From Actinomycetota bacterium (lineage in GTDB: Bacteria; Actinomycetota; Acidimicrobiia; Acidimicrobiales; JAMCPL01), in assembly GCA_023379675.1 (NCBI GenBank), contig JAMCPL010000026.1, positions 1 through 55,941 of the forward strand: a stretch of DNA of 55,941 nt, given 5' to 3'. Position numbers and translations under genes: made by a program. Shown one piece after another: positions 1 to 6,781 of the stretch. Positions within the stretch are counted from its first letter, which is position 1, and the number at the start of each line of letters is the position of its first letter. Below the pieces are notes generated by a model. The model did not search any database. It was not told where the DNA came from and worked only from the letters and a program-made list of their open reading frames with translations.

Positions 1-112
1 GGATTTCTTGCCTGAGATTGGTTTCTACCGAGTCTATCTTGGCATCCAACTTCGCGGACTGCTCGTGGATTTCTTGCCTGAGATTGGTTTCTACCGAGTC
101 TATCTTGGCATC
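1..112. repeat. 66-bp tandem repeat (two copies, first cut by window edge)
   Basis: Bases 1-46 and 67-112 are identical, giving a 66-bp period that encodes 22 residues of the coiled coil on the minus strand. More copies may lie outside the window. Confidence 0.9.
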
Positions 113-205
113 AAGACGGAGAAAGAGCGCTATTGTGATAGTTATTGAGATAGCAAACAGAGCTATCATCGCTCCCAATATCGTCCAGAACTGAGTTGTT
201 GCCAT
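1..205 (-). CDS. Small membrane protein with coiled-coil repeats (3' part outside window)
   Basis: The minus-strand frame opens at ATG 205 and is still open at the window edge (68 codons seen). Residues about 6-28 form one hydrophobic segment. They are followed by a heptad-like, charged stretch built on the motif LDAKIDSVETNLRQEI, present twice with a 22-residue period. This suggests a single-pass membrane protein with a coiled coil of repeated units. A TATACT hexamer lies at 212-217 on the minus strand, only six bases before the ATG, so the transcript could be leaderless. I do not recognise a family. It sits beside an IS66 remnant and may once have followed the DUF4190-like gene at 1209. Confidence 0.6.
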   Translation of the reverse strand, partial: MATTQFWTILGAMIALFAISITITIALFLRLDAKIDSVETNLRQEIHEQSAKLDAKIDSVETNLRQEI

Positions 206-228
206 ATGCACAGTATAACGTAACCATT

Positions 229-1082
229 GTAACCATTCAGGTACCCTGATGCTGCGCCGGTTGTCATTGATCACGTCATACGTGTAAGGGTGCATTTTAT
301 TACTCTGACCTGGGCGTCGCGCGGATCGGGCGAATATCGACCACTGTCCGCGCGATCTGTGATGGACAGTAGGACATGGCAGATGACGAGCCGCAGAGCA
401 ATGCGGAGGAGTACGTGAGAACGCAATGTTGCGAGCGGATAACGCTGTGCTGCGCCAGCAGGTCGAGCGGCTCTCCCGAAGGATCGTGGAGTTGGAAAAG
501 AAATCCGGCCGGAACTCGCAGAACTCGTCCATGGCTCCGTCGTCGGACACCTTCGGTAGCCCTGCAAAGCCAGAGAGTCCGAACAGGAAAGCCCGTCGTG
601 CAATGGGGAGGAAGCCCGGCAAATTACGCAGGAATAGTCAGAATCGTTGAGCTGGGACAAGACGGCCAATCCCGAGCCGACCTGGCGCAAGCGGGACTAC
701 GTGTAGAAGGAGTCCTACAACCTCGCCTTGGCGCTACGCGACCTGTTGCCGGAGGTCACGCTCTTCGCGAAGGACCTCCGTGTTCCGTTCTCCAACAACC
801 AAGCCGAGTCTGATCTGCGAATGGCCAACTCGGCAGAAGATCTCTGGATCGTTCCGGGCTGCCGTTGGTGCGAAACGCCTAGCCAGGGAACGCTTCTACA
901 TCTCGAGGCTGCCAAGCACGGTGTCGACGCGATGGATGTCTTGACTGCATCTGTTCGCCTGCGCACCCTGGAAGACGCCGACACCGATGCGCATCTGATC
1001 GCACCATCGCTACCGAGATCCCCGCTTCACTATCATCCGCTCTGATCCGTTGGCGCGGACAGTCGCGGACGTGAATGGTTAC
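229..1082 (+). mobile_element. IS66-family element remnant, copy A
   Basis: The left end (229 on) matches, as inverted repeat, both ends of copy B (1618-2526). The shared terminal sequence starts GTAACCATTCAGGTACCCTG. The right end (1073-1082, GAATGGTTAC) keeps the outer ten bases, but the inner terminal repeat is about 9 bp shorter than in copy B. Between the ends lie the N-terminal and C-terminal parts of an IS66 transposase with the catalytic middle missing. The element is about 850 bp, far shorter than an intact IS66. No clean 8-bp target duplication is seen at the present flanks. A tandem GTAACCATT (220-228 and 229-237) sits at the left edge. Confidence 0.8.
376..1045 (+). pseudogene. 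IS66 transposase remnant (copy A)
   Basis: The N-terminal portion carries the leucine-rich coiled coil and the SGRNSQNSS motif typical of IS66 transposase N-termini (about 426-540). The C-terminal portion carries the PFSNNQAESDLRM-type motif around the last catalytic Glu (about 784-830). They are joined near 625-640 by a large deletion that removes the DDE core. The C-terminal frame also contains an in-frame TAG (703-705) and a one-base frame change near 660. The same stop and shift occur in copy B. It cannot encode an active transposase. Confidence 0.8.
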
Positions 1083-1212
1083 TGTTAATGGCGGCACAAT
1101 TCCCGATACGGCGCTTAGCTGCTATACAACAATAGATCCGGTTCTCCAAGGGATGACAGCGCACTTGGGCGTGCCAGCATATGTAGTGGATTACAATGGG
1201 AATCTCTCATGA
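1083..1212 (+). pseudogene. 3' fragment of a gene split by IS66 and inversion
   Basis: Right after the IS end an open frame runs about 43 codons (TVNGGTIPDTALSCYTTIDP then VPAYVVDYNGNLS) and stops with TGA at 1210-1212. The stop overlaps the ATG of the next gene at 1209 (ATGA). No start codon or ribosome-binding site precedes it. It looks like the C-terminal part of a small protein whose N-terminal part is the minus-strand fragment at 2527-2736. Joining the two through the IS end restores one frame (RELFVTV then NGGT). The product is unknown. The ATGA overlap shows that the intact gene was translationally coupled to the DUF4190-like gene. Confidence 0.55.
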
Positions 1213-1580
1213 ACACTTCAGTAGAGCCAGACAAAGCTAAACTAGTTCGAAGATATTTGAACAGCGCCAAGGTTTATGTTAGCCCATCCAATTCTCTGGT
1301 CGGAGCAAAGAGATCATTTTGGTTTGCAATGCTTAGCGTTCCTCTTTATCTGGTTCCTATGGGGTTTCCTGTCCTTTCCATTGTGTTTACGATGCTCGCG
1401 GTGAAGTTAGGTACCCACTCGATAGGCAGGATAAAGAGAGGAGACACAAATGGTGGATGGGTATTTAGCATAATAGGCATATTGCTTGGTGCAGCAGTCT
1501 TCCTGTTTAGTGTTTATACCATATTTTGGGCTTTACAACCCAGCTGTGTCTACTATGCTCCCGGTGTAGCTAGATGCTAA
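1209..1580 (+). CDS. DUF4190-like small membrane protein
   Basis: The gene encodes 123 residues. A charged N-terminus (about 1-35) is followed by two hydrophobic segments at about 37-66 and 83-109. Between them is a basic loop with the SIGRIKRG motif, which resembles the loop of DUF4190-type small membrane proteins (two helices with a GHxALxxIKR-like loop). The ATG overlaps the stop of the upstream gene fragment (ATGA), so it was probably the second gene of a small operon. It now lies between two inverted IS66 remnants. A short sequence from inside this gene (about 1435-1456) recurs at about 1596-1617, just before copy B. Function unknown. Confidence 0.65.
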   Translation: MNTSVEPDKAKLVRRYLNSAKVYVSPSNSLVGAKRSFWFAMLSVPLYLVPMGFPVLSIVFTMLAVKLGTHSIGRIKRGDTNGGWVFSIIGILLGAAVFLFSVYTIFWALQPSCVYYAPGVARC

Positions 1581-1617
1581 GTCGATAGGGAGCCTGAGAG
1601 AGGAGACACAAATGGTG

Positions 1618-2379
1618 GTAACCATTCAGGTACCCTGATGCCGCGACTGTCCGCGCCAGCGGGCCAGAGCGGATGATAGTGAAGCGGGGATCTCGGTAGC
1701 GATGGTGCGATCAGATGCGCATCGGTGTCGCCGTCTTCCAGGGTGCGCAGGCGAACAGATGCAGTCAAGACATCCATCGCGTCGATGCCGTACTTGGCAG
1801 CCTCGAGATGTAGAAGCGTTCCCTGGCTAGGCGTTTCGCACCAACGGCAGCCCGGAACGATCCAGAGATCTTCTGCCGAGTTGGCCATTCGCAGATCAGA
1901 CTCGGCTTGGTTGTTGGAGAACGGAACACGGAGGTCCTTCGCGAAGAGCGTGACCTCCGGCAACAGGTCGCGTAGCGCCAAGGCGAGGTTGTAGGACTCC
2001 TTCTACACGTAGTCCCGCTTGCGCCAGGTCGGCTCGGGATTGGCCGTCTTGTCCCAGCTCAACGATTCTGATCGGAAGCTTCGAGAAGGAGGCAAACACC
2101 TTGGCACCAAGGCGCCCCTTGCCGGCTGCCTGGGCGTCCTCAGCGGCGCGTTTCATCTCGATAAGCGAAGCGATCATGGCCTCTGCCCACTCGGTCTGGT
2201 TCCACTTTGCAGGATTCGCCGCCGGTGTCCGAGGACGGTGGCATGGACGAGTTCTGCGAGTTCCGGCCGGATTTCTTTTCCAACTCCACGATCCTTCGGG
2301 AGAGCCGCTCGACCTCTTGGCGCAGCGCAGCGTTATCCGCTTCAAGCTCTACGATGCGCAGGTCCCGTTCATCGGTCAT
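1618..2379 (-). pseudogene. IS66 transposase remnant (copy B)
   Basis: On the minus strand from ATG 2379 the N-terminal coiled coil (VERLSRRIVELEKKSGRNSQ) is followed by a deletion after SSDTGGES. The frame then holds part of the post-core region (MIASLIEMKRAAEDAQAAGK) and the C-terminal catalytic-Glu region (NNQAESDLRM). It shares with copy A the one-base frame change near LGQD and the in-frame amber codon. The original C-terminal stop is changed to a sense codon. Both copies therefore descend from one already broken parent. Confidence 0.8.
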
Positions 2380-2526
2380 GTCCTACTGTCTATCACATAT
2401 CGCGCGATCAGTGGTGGATATTCGCGCTATCCGCGCGAAGACCAGGTCAGAGCAACAAAATGCATCCTTACACGTATGCCGTGATCAATGACAACCGGCG
2501 CAGCATCAGGGTACCTGAATGGTTAC
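1618..2526 (-). mobile_element. IS66-family element remnant, copy B
   Basis: This copy is about 909 bp and inverted relative to copy A. Both ends carry the same terminal inverted repeat (GTAACCATTCAGGTACCCTG and some bases further in). It is close to identical to copy A over the C-terminal transposase region. It has a different internal deletion and keeps a block (WNQTEWAEAMIASL and following) that copy A lacks. The flanks show no matching 8-bp duplication. It separates the DUF4190-like gene from the 5' part of the split gene at 2527-2736. Confidence 0.8.
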
Positions 2527-2736
2527 GAATAGCTCGCGGTTTCCGTGCCCTGGGCGGTAGTACTGGGGACAGGTTACCGCCCAGTCTGGACATCCACCGT
2601 CATTTCCAAACTTCCAGCCCATCGAGGCGAGCTTTTTCGTATACCATGAGTAGATCTCTGCCCCTGTGTCGTTAGCGATAACAAAATATGGCGTAATCGT
2701 CTGACCAGGAAGAATAGCGGTCAAAACATCAAACAA
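2527..2736 (-). pseudogene. 5' fragment of a gene split by IS66 and inversion
   Basis: The frame starts at TTG 2736 (an in-frame TAA lies just upstream) and reads about 70 codons (MFDVLTAILPGQTITPYFVI, later KKLASMGWKFGNDGG and GNRELF). It then runs into the IS66 end, which supplies a few residues and a stop. The aromatic, Gly- and Cys-containing sequence looks like an extracellular or lipoprotein-like domain, but I do not recognise it. The C-terminal remainder is probably the plus-strand piece at 1083-1212. Confidence 0.5.
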
Positions 2737-2807
2737 GATGCGTCTATGCCCTTTTTATGGACACAATTCCTAAGGGAATTATGCAACACGACACTTTTAT
2801 AGTTCAC

Positions 2808-2837
2808 TTGACGACATAATATCTGATGAGATATACT
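2808..2837 (+). promoter_or_regulatory. Sigma-70-like promoter
   Basis: TTGACG (2808-2813) and TATACT (2832-2837) are separated by 18 bp in an AT-rich stretch. The predicted start of transcription is at about 2844, which is itself an ATG. It faces the TraR/DksA-like gene and rsiG. Confidence 0.6.
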
Positions 2838-2843
2838 ATATAT

Positions 2844-3014
2844 ATGAAAGAGATAGACCTTCAGTTGCCTGAGCAGCATGATGGAAGATACACAAGTTTG
2901 GCAATGTCCTCAGGTTGTCCAACAAGCGGAGTCCACCTCAGCCGGAGCGCTACCAAACCAGTGTGGCGTACGCATACTAATCGGGGTGCTGCACACATAA
3001 CGCGACAAGGCTAA
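2844..3014 (+). CDS. Possible leaderless 56-residue ORF
   Basis: ATG 2844 coincides with the start point predicted from the promoter at 2808-2837. The frame runs 56 codons to TAA/TAG at 3012-3014, starting MKEIDLQLPEQHDGRYTSLA. The peptide is polar with no membrane segment or known motif. It may be a real leaderless gene, or the 5' leader of the TraR/DksA-like gene that starts 26 bp later. Evidence is positional only. Confidence 0.3.
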   Translation: MKEIDLQLPEQHDGRYTSLAMSSGCPTSGVHLSRSATKPVWRTHTNRGAAHITRQG

Positions 3015-3039
3015 GATAGGTTGCGTGGAGGATGAAGCC

Positions 3040-3336
3040 ATGGAACCCTGCTTGCCGGATGTTGTCGGTTCTCCAGGAGAGATGGAATTGGATAGCATAC
3101 GGGCAGAGCTGTTGCAGATTGCAGATGCACTGGATGATGTGCATGCAGCCACTGAACGTCTGTCACAGGGCGTGTATGGCAGATGCACTAGGTGTGGAGA
3201 GCAGATATGGTGCGATACCTTGAGAGCGAATCCGGCTGCCGAGCTATGCGTTAGCTGTGGTCGTACTCCCATGCGCCGTGGTGTGTCTGACAGTCCTGGT
3301 GGTTTTGGCGCGGCTGTTGCCCACGACGGGGTGTAG
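3040..3336 (+). CDS. TraR/DksA-family zinc-finger protein
   Basis: The protein has 98 residues. ATG 3040 is chosen because GGAGG (3027-3031) lies eight bases upstream; a GTG at 3025 is in frame but lacks this. An N-terminal helix (ELDSIRAELLQIADALDDVH) is followed by the family signature GVYGRCTRCG and then CVSC, a C-x2-C...C-x2-C zinc ribbon. Known relatives bind RNA polymerase through the secondary channel or act as small regulators. The protein is shorter than E. coli DksA, like many actinobacterial members. The next gene (rsiG-like) starts four bases after its stop, so the two are probably co-transcribed. Confidence 0.8.
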   Translation: MEPCLPDVVGSPGEMELDSIRAELLQIADALDDVHAATERLSQGVYGRCTRCGEQIWCDTLRANPAAELCVSCGRTPMRRGVSDSPGGFGAAVAHDGV

Positions 3337-3340
3337 GGCC

Positions 3341-3952
3341 ATGGGTTGGGTGGATAGTGAGCTGGCAAGAATTTCTGATCCTGAATATGCGTCGGGGTTG
3401 GAAGGTGTTGAGCTGGCGGACCTTAGAACCAGGCGAGATGAGTGCGAACGTTTAGAGACAATTTTGTCGTATTGCAGAAGGATAGCGGAAGGCCGGATGG
3501 ATTTGGCGAGAGTCGCGCTGGAAGAACGTGCGGGTTCCGCAGGCATGAGCGCTAATGATGAAACGGGGGGTGCGTCATCATCCATCGCGGATAGCCCGGC
3601 AGAGATGCTTGCGGCGATCATGGCATGTGGTCCTCCGAGACCACCTGGTCCGGCGAGAGTGTCCAAGTTGTTCTCCCCTGATTTTAACAGTGAAGATAAA
3701 GGCATCCAGGATACCATGGCTGAACTGGATTCGGTACTGAGCGAAGCCCAAATGGCATATCTGCACGAGGTCTCTTTGCAAAATGTTGCCGAGTCCCTTG
3801 CAAGACTGACCGAAATTGAATTTCGCCTGTCAGCCCAGAGGTCTTTTGTGCATGGGATCATGGACACGATAGATGCGGAAGTGGCCAATAGGTATGTGCG
3901 AGGGCTGGTCACTGTGGATACCCTTATAGACGATCTGAGTTCCAACGCGTAA
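3341..3952 (+). CDS. rsiG: RsiG-like anti-sigma factor with two c-di-GMP-type motifs
   Basis: The 203-residue protein is made of two long charged helices separated by a Gly/Ser/Pro-rich linker (about 60-130). The first helix contains E39-x3-S43-x2-R46-x3-E50-x3-D54. The second contains E160-x3-S164-x2-R167-x3-H171-x3-D175. In Streptomyces RsiG the signature ExxxSxxRxxxQxxxD, present in both helices of an antiparallel coiled coil, binds cyclic di-GMP dimers and allows sequestration of the sigma factor WhiG. Here the Gln is replaced by Glu and by His; the other positions hold. The linker is longer and of lower complexity than I would expect. ATG 3341 follows the upstream stop by four bases. No WhiG-type sigma gene is in the window. 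Confidence 0.75.
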   Translation: MGWVDSELARISDPEYASGLEGVELADLRTRRDECERLETILSYCRRIAEGRMDLARVALEERAGSAGMSANDETGGASSSIADSPAEMLAAIMACGPPRPPGPARVSKLFSPDFNSEDKGIQDTMAELDSVLSEAQMAYLHEVSLQNVAESLARLTEIEFRLSAQRSFVHGIMDTIDAEVANRYVRGLVTVDTLIDDLSSNA

Positions 3953-4134
3953 CCATCCGGTGGCGTGTCTATCGGGTGGATGGGCACGGACAGGTAGTAC
4001 TGCTGTAATTCCATTGCGGACTCTTACCGGTGGGAATGGCGTTGACGCTTTCCAGTCGCTAATATGGCTCGGCATGGAGATCAATAGGTGATTTATCGGA
4101 CGGCCAACGTCGTCAGTCTCCTCGGAGCGCATGG

Positions 4135-4503
4135 ATGGTAAAAGATCTACCCGACAGATGGCACGATCTGGGGTCGTTCATAAGAGAACAGCGCAATATA
4201 GCCAGGATGTCTCTGCGGCGCCTTTCTGAGCTGGCAGGTATCTCGAACCCGTATCTCAGCCAGATAGAGCGGGGGCTGCGGAAGCCATCCGCGGAGATAC
4301 TGCAGCAGATTGCTCGGGCACTCAGAATATCCGCTGAGACGCTCTACGTCCAGGCTGGTATCCTAGAACCTCAGGGAAGTGATCATGATCTGGCCAGGGC
4401 CGTCCTGGAAGATCCTTACTTGAACGAGGAGCAGAAGCAGGCTTTGATCAAGATCTACCTTTCTTTCCGGCATGAGAACCAACGTGTTCCAGAAGCACCC
4501 TAA
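4135..4503 (+). CDS. XRE-family helix-turn-helix regulator
   Basis: The 122-residue protein carries an XRE/Cro-type HTH at about 13-70: FIREQRNIARMSLRRLSELA, then GISNPYLSQIERGLRKPS, then IARALRISAETLY. The C-terminal ~45 residues are helical and acidic-basic, without a metal or ligand motif I recognise. Small stand-alone XRE proteins of this layout are common in actinobacteria. GGAG at 4124-4127 gives good spacing to ATG 4135. mshA follows closely on the same strand (14 bases from stop to start), so the two may form an operon. The regulated target is unknown. Confidence 0.8.
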   Translation: MVKDLPDRWHDLGSFIREQRNIARMSLRRLSELAGISNPYLSQIERGLRKPSAEILQQIARALRISAETLYVQAGILEPQGSDHDLARAVLEDPYLNEEQKQALIKIYLSFRHENQRVPEAP

Positions 4504-4516
4504 GGTGGCCTATCCG

Positions 4517-5815
4517 ATGATTGAAGCTGCTGAGGGCATCCACCCGGTCAATGAAACATACAGGTTGGTGAGAGCAACGGAGCGTAGACGCCTAGCGATG
4601 TTGTCGATGCACACTTCTCCTCTGGCACAGCCGGGGGAGGGTGACGGCGGCGGCATGAACGTATACGTGAGAGCGCTGGCTACCGCACTGGCACGCCGTG
4701 GCGTGGAGTGTGATGTCTTTACTCGGGCACACGGGCCGGATTTGGCGCCCGTCCAGGTGGTAGAGCCAGGTTTTACCGTACATCACATCAGGGCAGGACC
4801 AGCCGCTCCGGTGGCCAAGAAAGAAGTGTACGGCTTGGTGGAGGAGTTTACCGAGGGCGTGATGAAGGTCATTTCCGAATCGGGATTGCCACTGCAGGCG
4901 GTGTACGCCAATTACTGGCTCTCTGGACTGCCAGGCGTAGCCTTGCAGGAGGCATTGGACATTCCACTACTGTGCACTTTTCACACTCTTGCAAGGGTAC
5001 GAAATGATCCGTCAAGGTTGCGTTGCGAGTCAGAACATCGTATTGTGAATTGTGCTGATGTGCTGGTTGTCTCCACGCCGCTGGAGGCGGATCAGGTCGT
5101 CGATCTCTATGGAGCCGACCGAGCCAGGGTAAGGGTCGTCTCTCCCGGCGTCAACCATGTTTTTTTCAGTCCCGGCGACAAGACCCAGGCAAGGAGGGCT
5201 ATAGGCATGGAAGGCGACTTCCCACTACTTCTATTCGCCGGCAGGTTACAAGCGCTGAAAGCCCCGGACATTGCGATCAGGTCGCTGCATGTCTTGAGTA
5301 CCATGCGTGGAACCAGCCGTGCCCAGCTGGTGGTCGTGGGAGGTCCGAGCGGACCTGGCGGGACACGTTACGTCTCATCGTTACATGCAACTGTCAAGCG
5401 CCTGGGATTGGCGGACCGTGTGCATTTCTCTCCACCAGTTCCGCACGAGCTACTTTCCAGCTATTACAGAGCGGCTGATGTGTGCATAGTGCCAAGCGAG
5501 TCAGAGTCGTTCGGGCTGGTCGCTCTGGAGTCAATGGCGTGTGGGACGCCGGTGGTGGCGCGTGACGTAGGAGGACTTGGCAGCCTGATTGATAGCGGAC
5601 GGAACGGCTATCTTGTCGAGACGCCGTCCGCCAGCGCATTTGCCGTAGCCTGTCACAGGGTGCTCGACGACCAGGTGCTGGCAGGTAACATGGGACTTGC
5701 CGGCAGGTGGTCATCGTTGCGCTACACTTGGGCACGGACTGCTACCGCCGTTGTGGATTTGCTTGATGAGATGGTGCATGGCGCTGCCATGGTAGCATGT
5801 GGCGATGGCAGCTGA
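4517..5815 (+). CDS. mshA: D-inositol-3-phosphate glycosyltransferase (MshA-like, GT4)
   Basis: The 432-residue protein is a GT4 glycosyltransferase with two Rossmann domains. The N-terminal signature SPLAQPGEGDGGGMNVYV is the MshA hallmark. The C-terminal domain has GRLQALKAPDIAI, GGPSGPGGT and the donor-binding ESFGLVALE. MshA transfers GlcNAc from UDP-GlcNAc to 1L-myo-inositol-1-phosphate, the first committed step of mycothiol synthesis in actinobacteria. ATG 4517 is preferred over ATG 4472, which would overlap the upstream gene; AAGGTGG precedes it. The acceptor assignment rests on the signature; other GT4 enzymes are possible but less likely. It overlaps proC by 11 bases. Confidence 0.8.
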   Translation: MIEAAEGIHPVNETYRLVRATERRRLAMLSMHTSPLAQPGEGDGGGMNVYVRALATALARRGVECDVFTRAHGPDLAPVQVVEPGFTVHHIRAGPAAPVAKKEVYGLVEEFTEGVMKVISESGLPLQAVYANYWLSGLPGVALQEALDIPLLCTFHTLARVRNDPSRLRCESEHRIVNCADVLVVSTPLEADQVVDLYGADRARVRVVSPGVNHVFFSPGDKTQARRAIGMEGDFPLLLFAGRLQALKAPDIAIRSLHVLSTMRGTSRAQLVVVGGPSGPGGTRYVSSLHATVKRLGLADRVHFSPPVPHELLSSYYRAADVCIVPSESESFGLVALESMACGTPVVARDVGGLGSLIDSGRNGYLVETPSASAFAVACHRVLDDQVLAGNMGLAGRWSSLRYTWARTATAVVDLLDEMVHGAAMVACGDGS

Positions 5816-6680
5816 GTCCACCGTGCTTACTGAGTCCACCGTGACGACTGGCAGCGATGGCATGCTTCCAGCGGCCAGGCTGTGCATTTTGGGTGGTGGA
5901 AAGATGGGAGGCGCCTTGGGCATGGGTCTGCTCAAGTCGGAGATACTGCAGCCACCAGACTTGGTGATTGTCGAGAAAAGCGACTCCAGGAGGAATATCC
6001 TCTCTCATGATATGCCTGCCGGGACGGTCATCGTTGGCGAGCTGTCGTCGGAGGCATCTTCGCTTGAAGGCATAGTGATGGCGGTAAAGCCTGACGACTT
6101 GGAGGGCGCCTGCGCACTCATCTGTGACCTCGAAAATATGCCTGATAGAGTACTTTCCATCGTGGCAGGAGTGTCTACCAACCGTATCGAGCTCCTTCTC
6201 CCTGCCGGAATGCCGGTGATTCGATCGATGCCCAATACCCCCGCTCTTGTAGGAGCAGCCGTGTCGGCAATTGCGCCAGGTGGAAATTGTTCGGAGGATG
6301 ACATGGCTTGGTGCGAGAGAGTGCTTGGGGCCGTAGGAACGACCGTCAGGTTGCAGGAGGGTGCCATGGATGCGGTGACAGGACTGTCCGGATCAGGGCC
6401 TGCTTATATATTTCTTGTGGCGGAGGCTCTTGTAGAGGGAGGCATCCTTATGGGGTTGGATCGCGAGACTGCGAGCTTGCTCGTCGCAAACACCATTTTC
6501 GGATCGGCGAAGCTCTGGATGGACACCGGAGAAAGCCCGTCTACGCTCAGGGCCAGGGTGACTTCTCCTGCTGGAACCACTGCAGCGGGTCTCGAAGCAC
6601 TGGAGATCCGCGCTGTCCGTTCTGCAATGATAGAGGCCGTCAGGGCGGCTACCGAACGTTCACGCAGCCTTGGTGAGTGA
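5805..6680 (+). CDS. proC: Pyrroline-5-carboxylate reductase
   Basis: The 291-residue enzyme catalyses the last step of proline synthesis, the NAD(P)H-dependent reduction of 1-pyrroline-5-carboxylate. The dinucleotide-binding loop ILGGGKMGGALGMGLL follows an unusual ~20-residue N-terminal extension rich in Thr/Ser/Val. MPNTPALVGAAVSAI, GLSGSGPAYIFLVAEAL and TSPAGTTAAGLEAL are the family motifs (the last is usually SPGGTT). The start overlaps the mshA end by 11 bases; GTG 5799 is an alternative start. Length is close to the family norm apart from the N-terminus. Confidence 0.9.
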   Translation: MAAESTVLTESTVTTGSDGMLPAARLCILGGGKMGGALGMGLLKSEILQPPDLVIVEKSDSRRNILSHDMPAGTVIVGELSSEASSLEGIVMAVKPDDLEGACALICDLENMPDRVLSIVAGVSTNRIELLLPAGMPVIRSMPNTPALVGAAVSAIAPGGNCSEDDMAWCERVLGAVGTTVRLQEGAMDAVTGLSGSGPAYIFLVAEALVEGGILMGLDRETASLLVANTIFGSAKLWMDTGESPSTLRARVTSPAGTTAAGLEALEIRAVRSAMIEAVRAATERSRSLGE

Positions 6681-6781
6681 CTCAATTTTGCCCTGCGGGT
6701 CGGAACTGCCGTATCGGGGAAGCCATGGAGGATCTCGGTACCTGCTTCGCTCGGCTGCGAGATGGCTGCCAGAGTTGGCGG

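Noticed and set aside
220-237. Tandem GTAACCATT at the left edge of IS copy A as target-site duplication
   Set aside because: The 8-9 bp at the right flank (TGTTAATGG) does not match, and IS66 duplications are normally 8 bp on both sides. It is more likely a repeat of the IS end.
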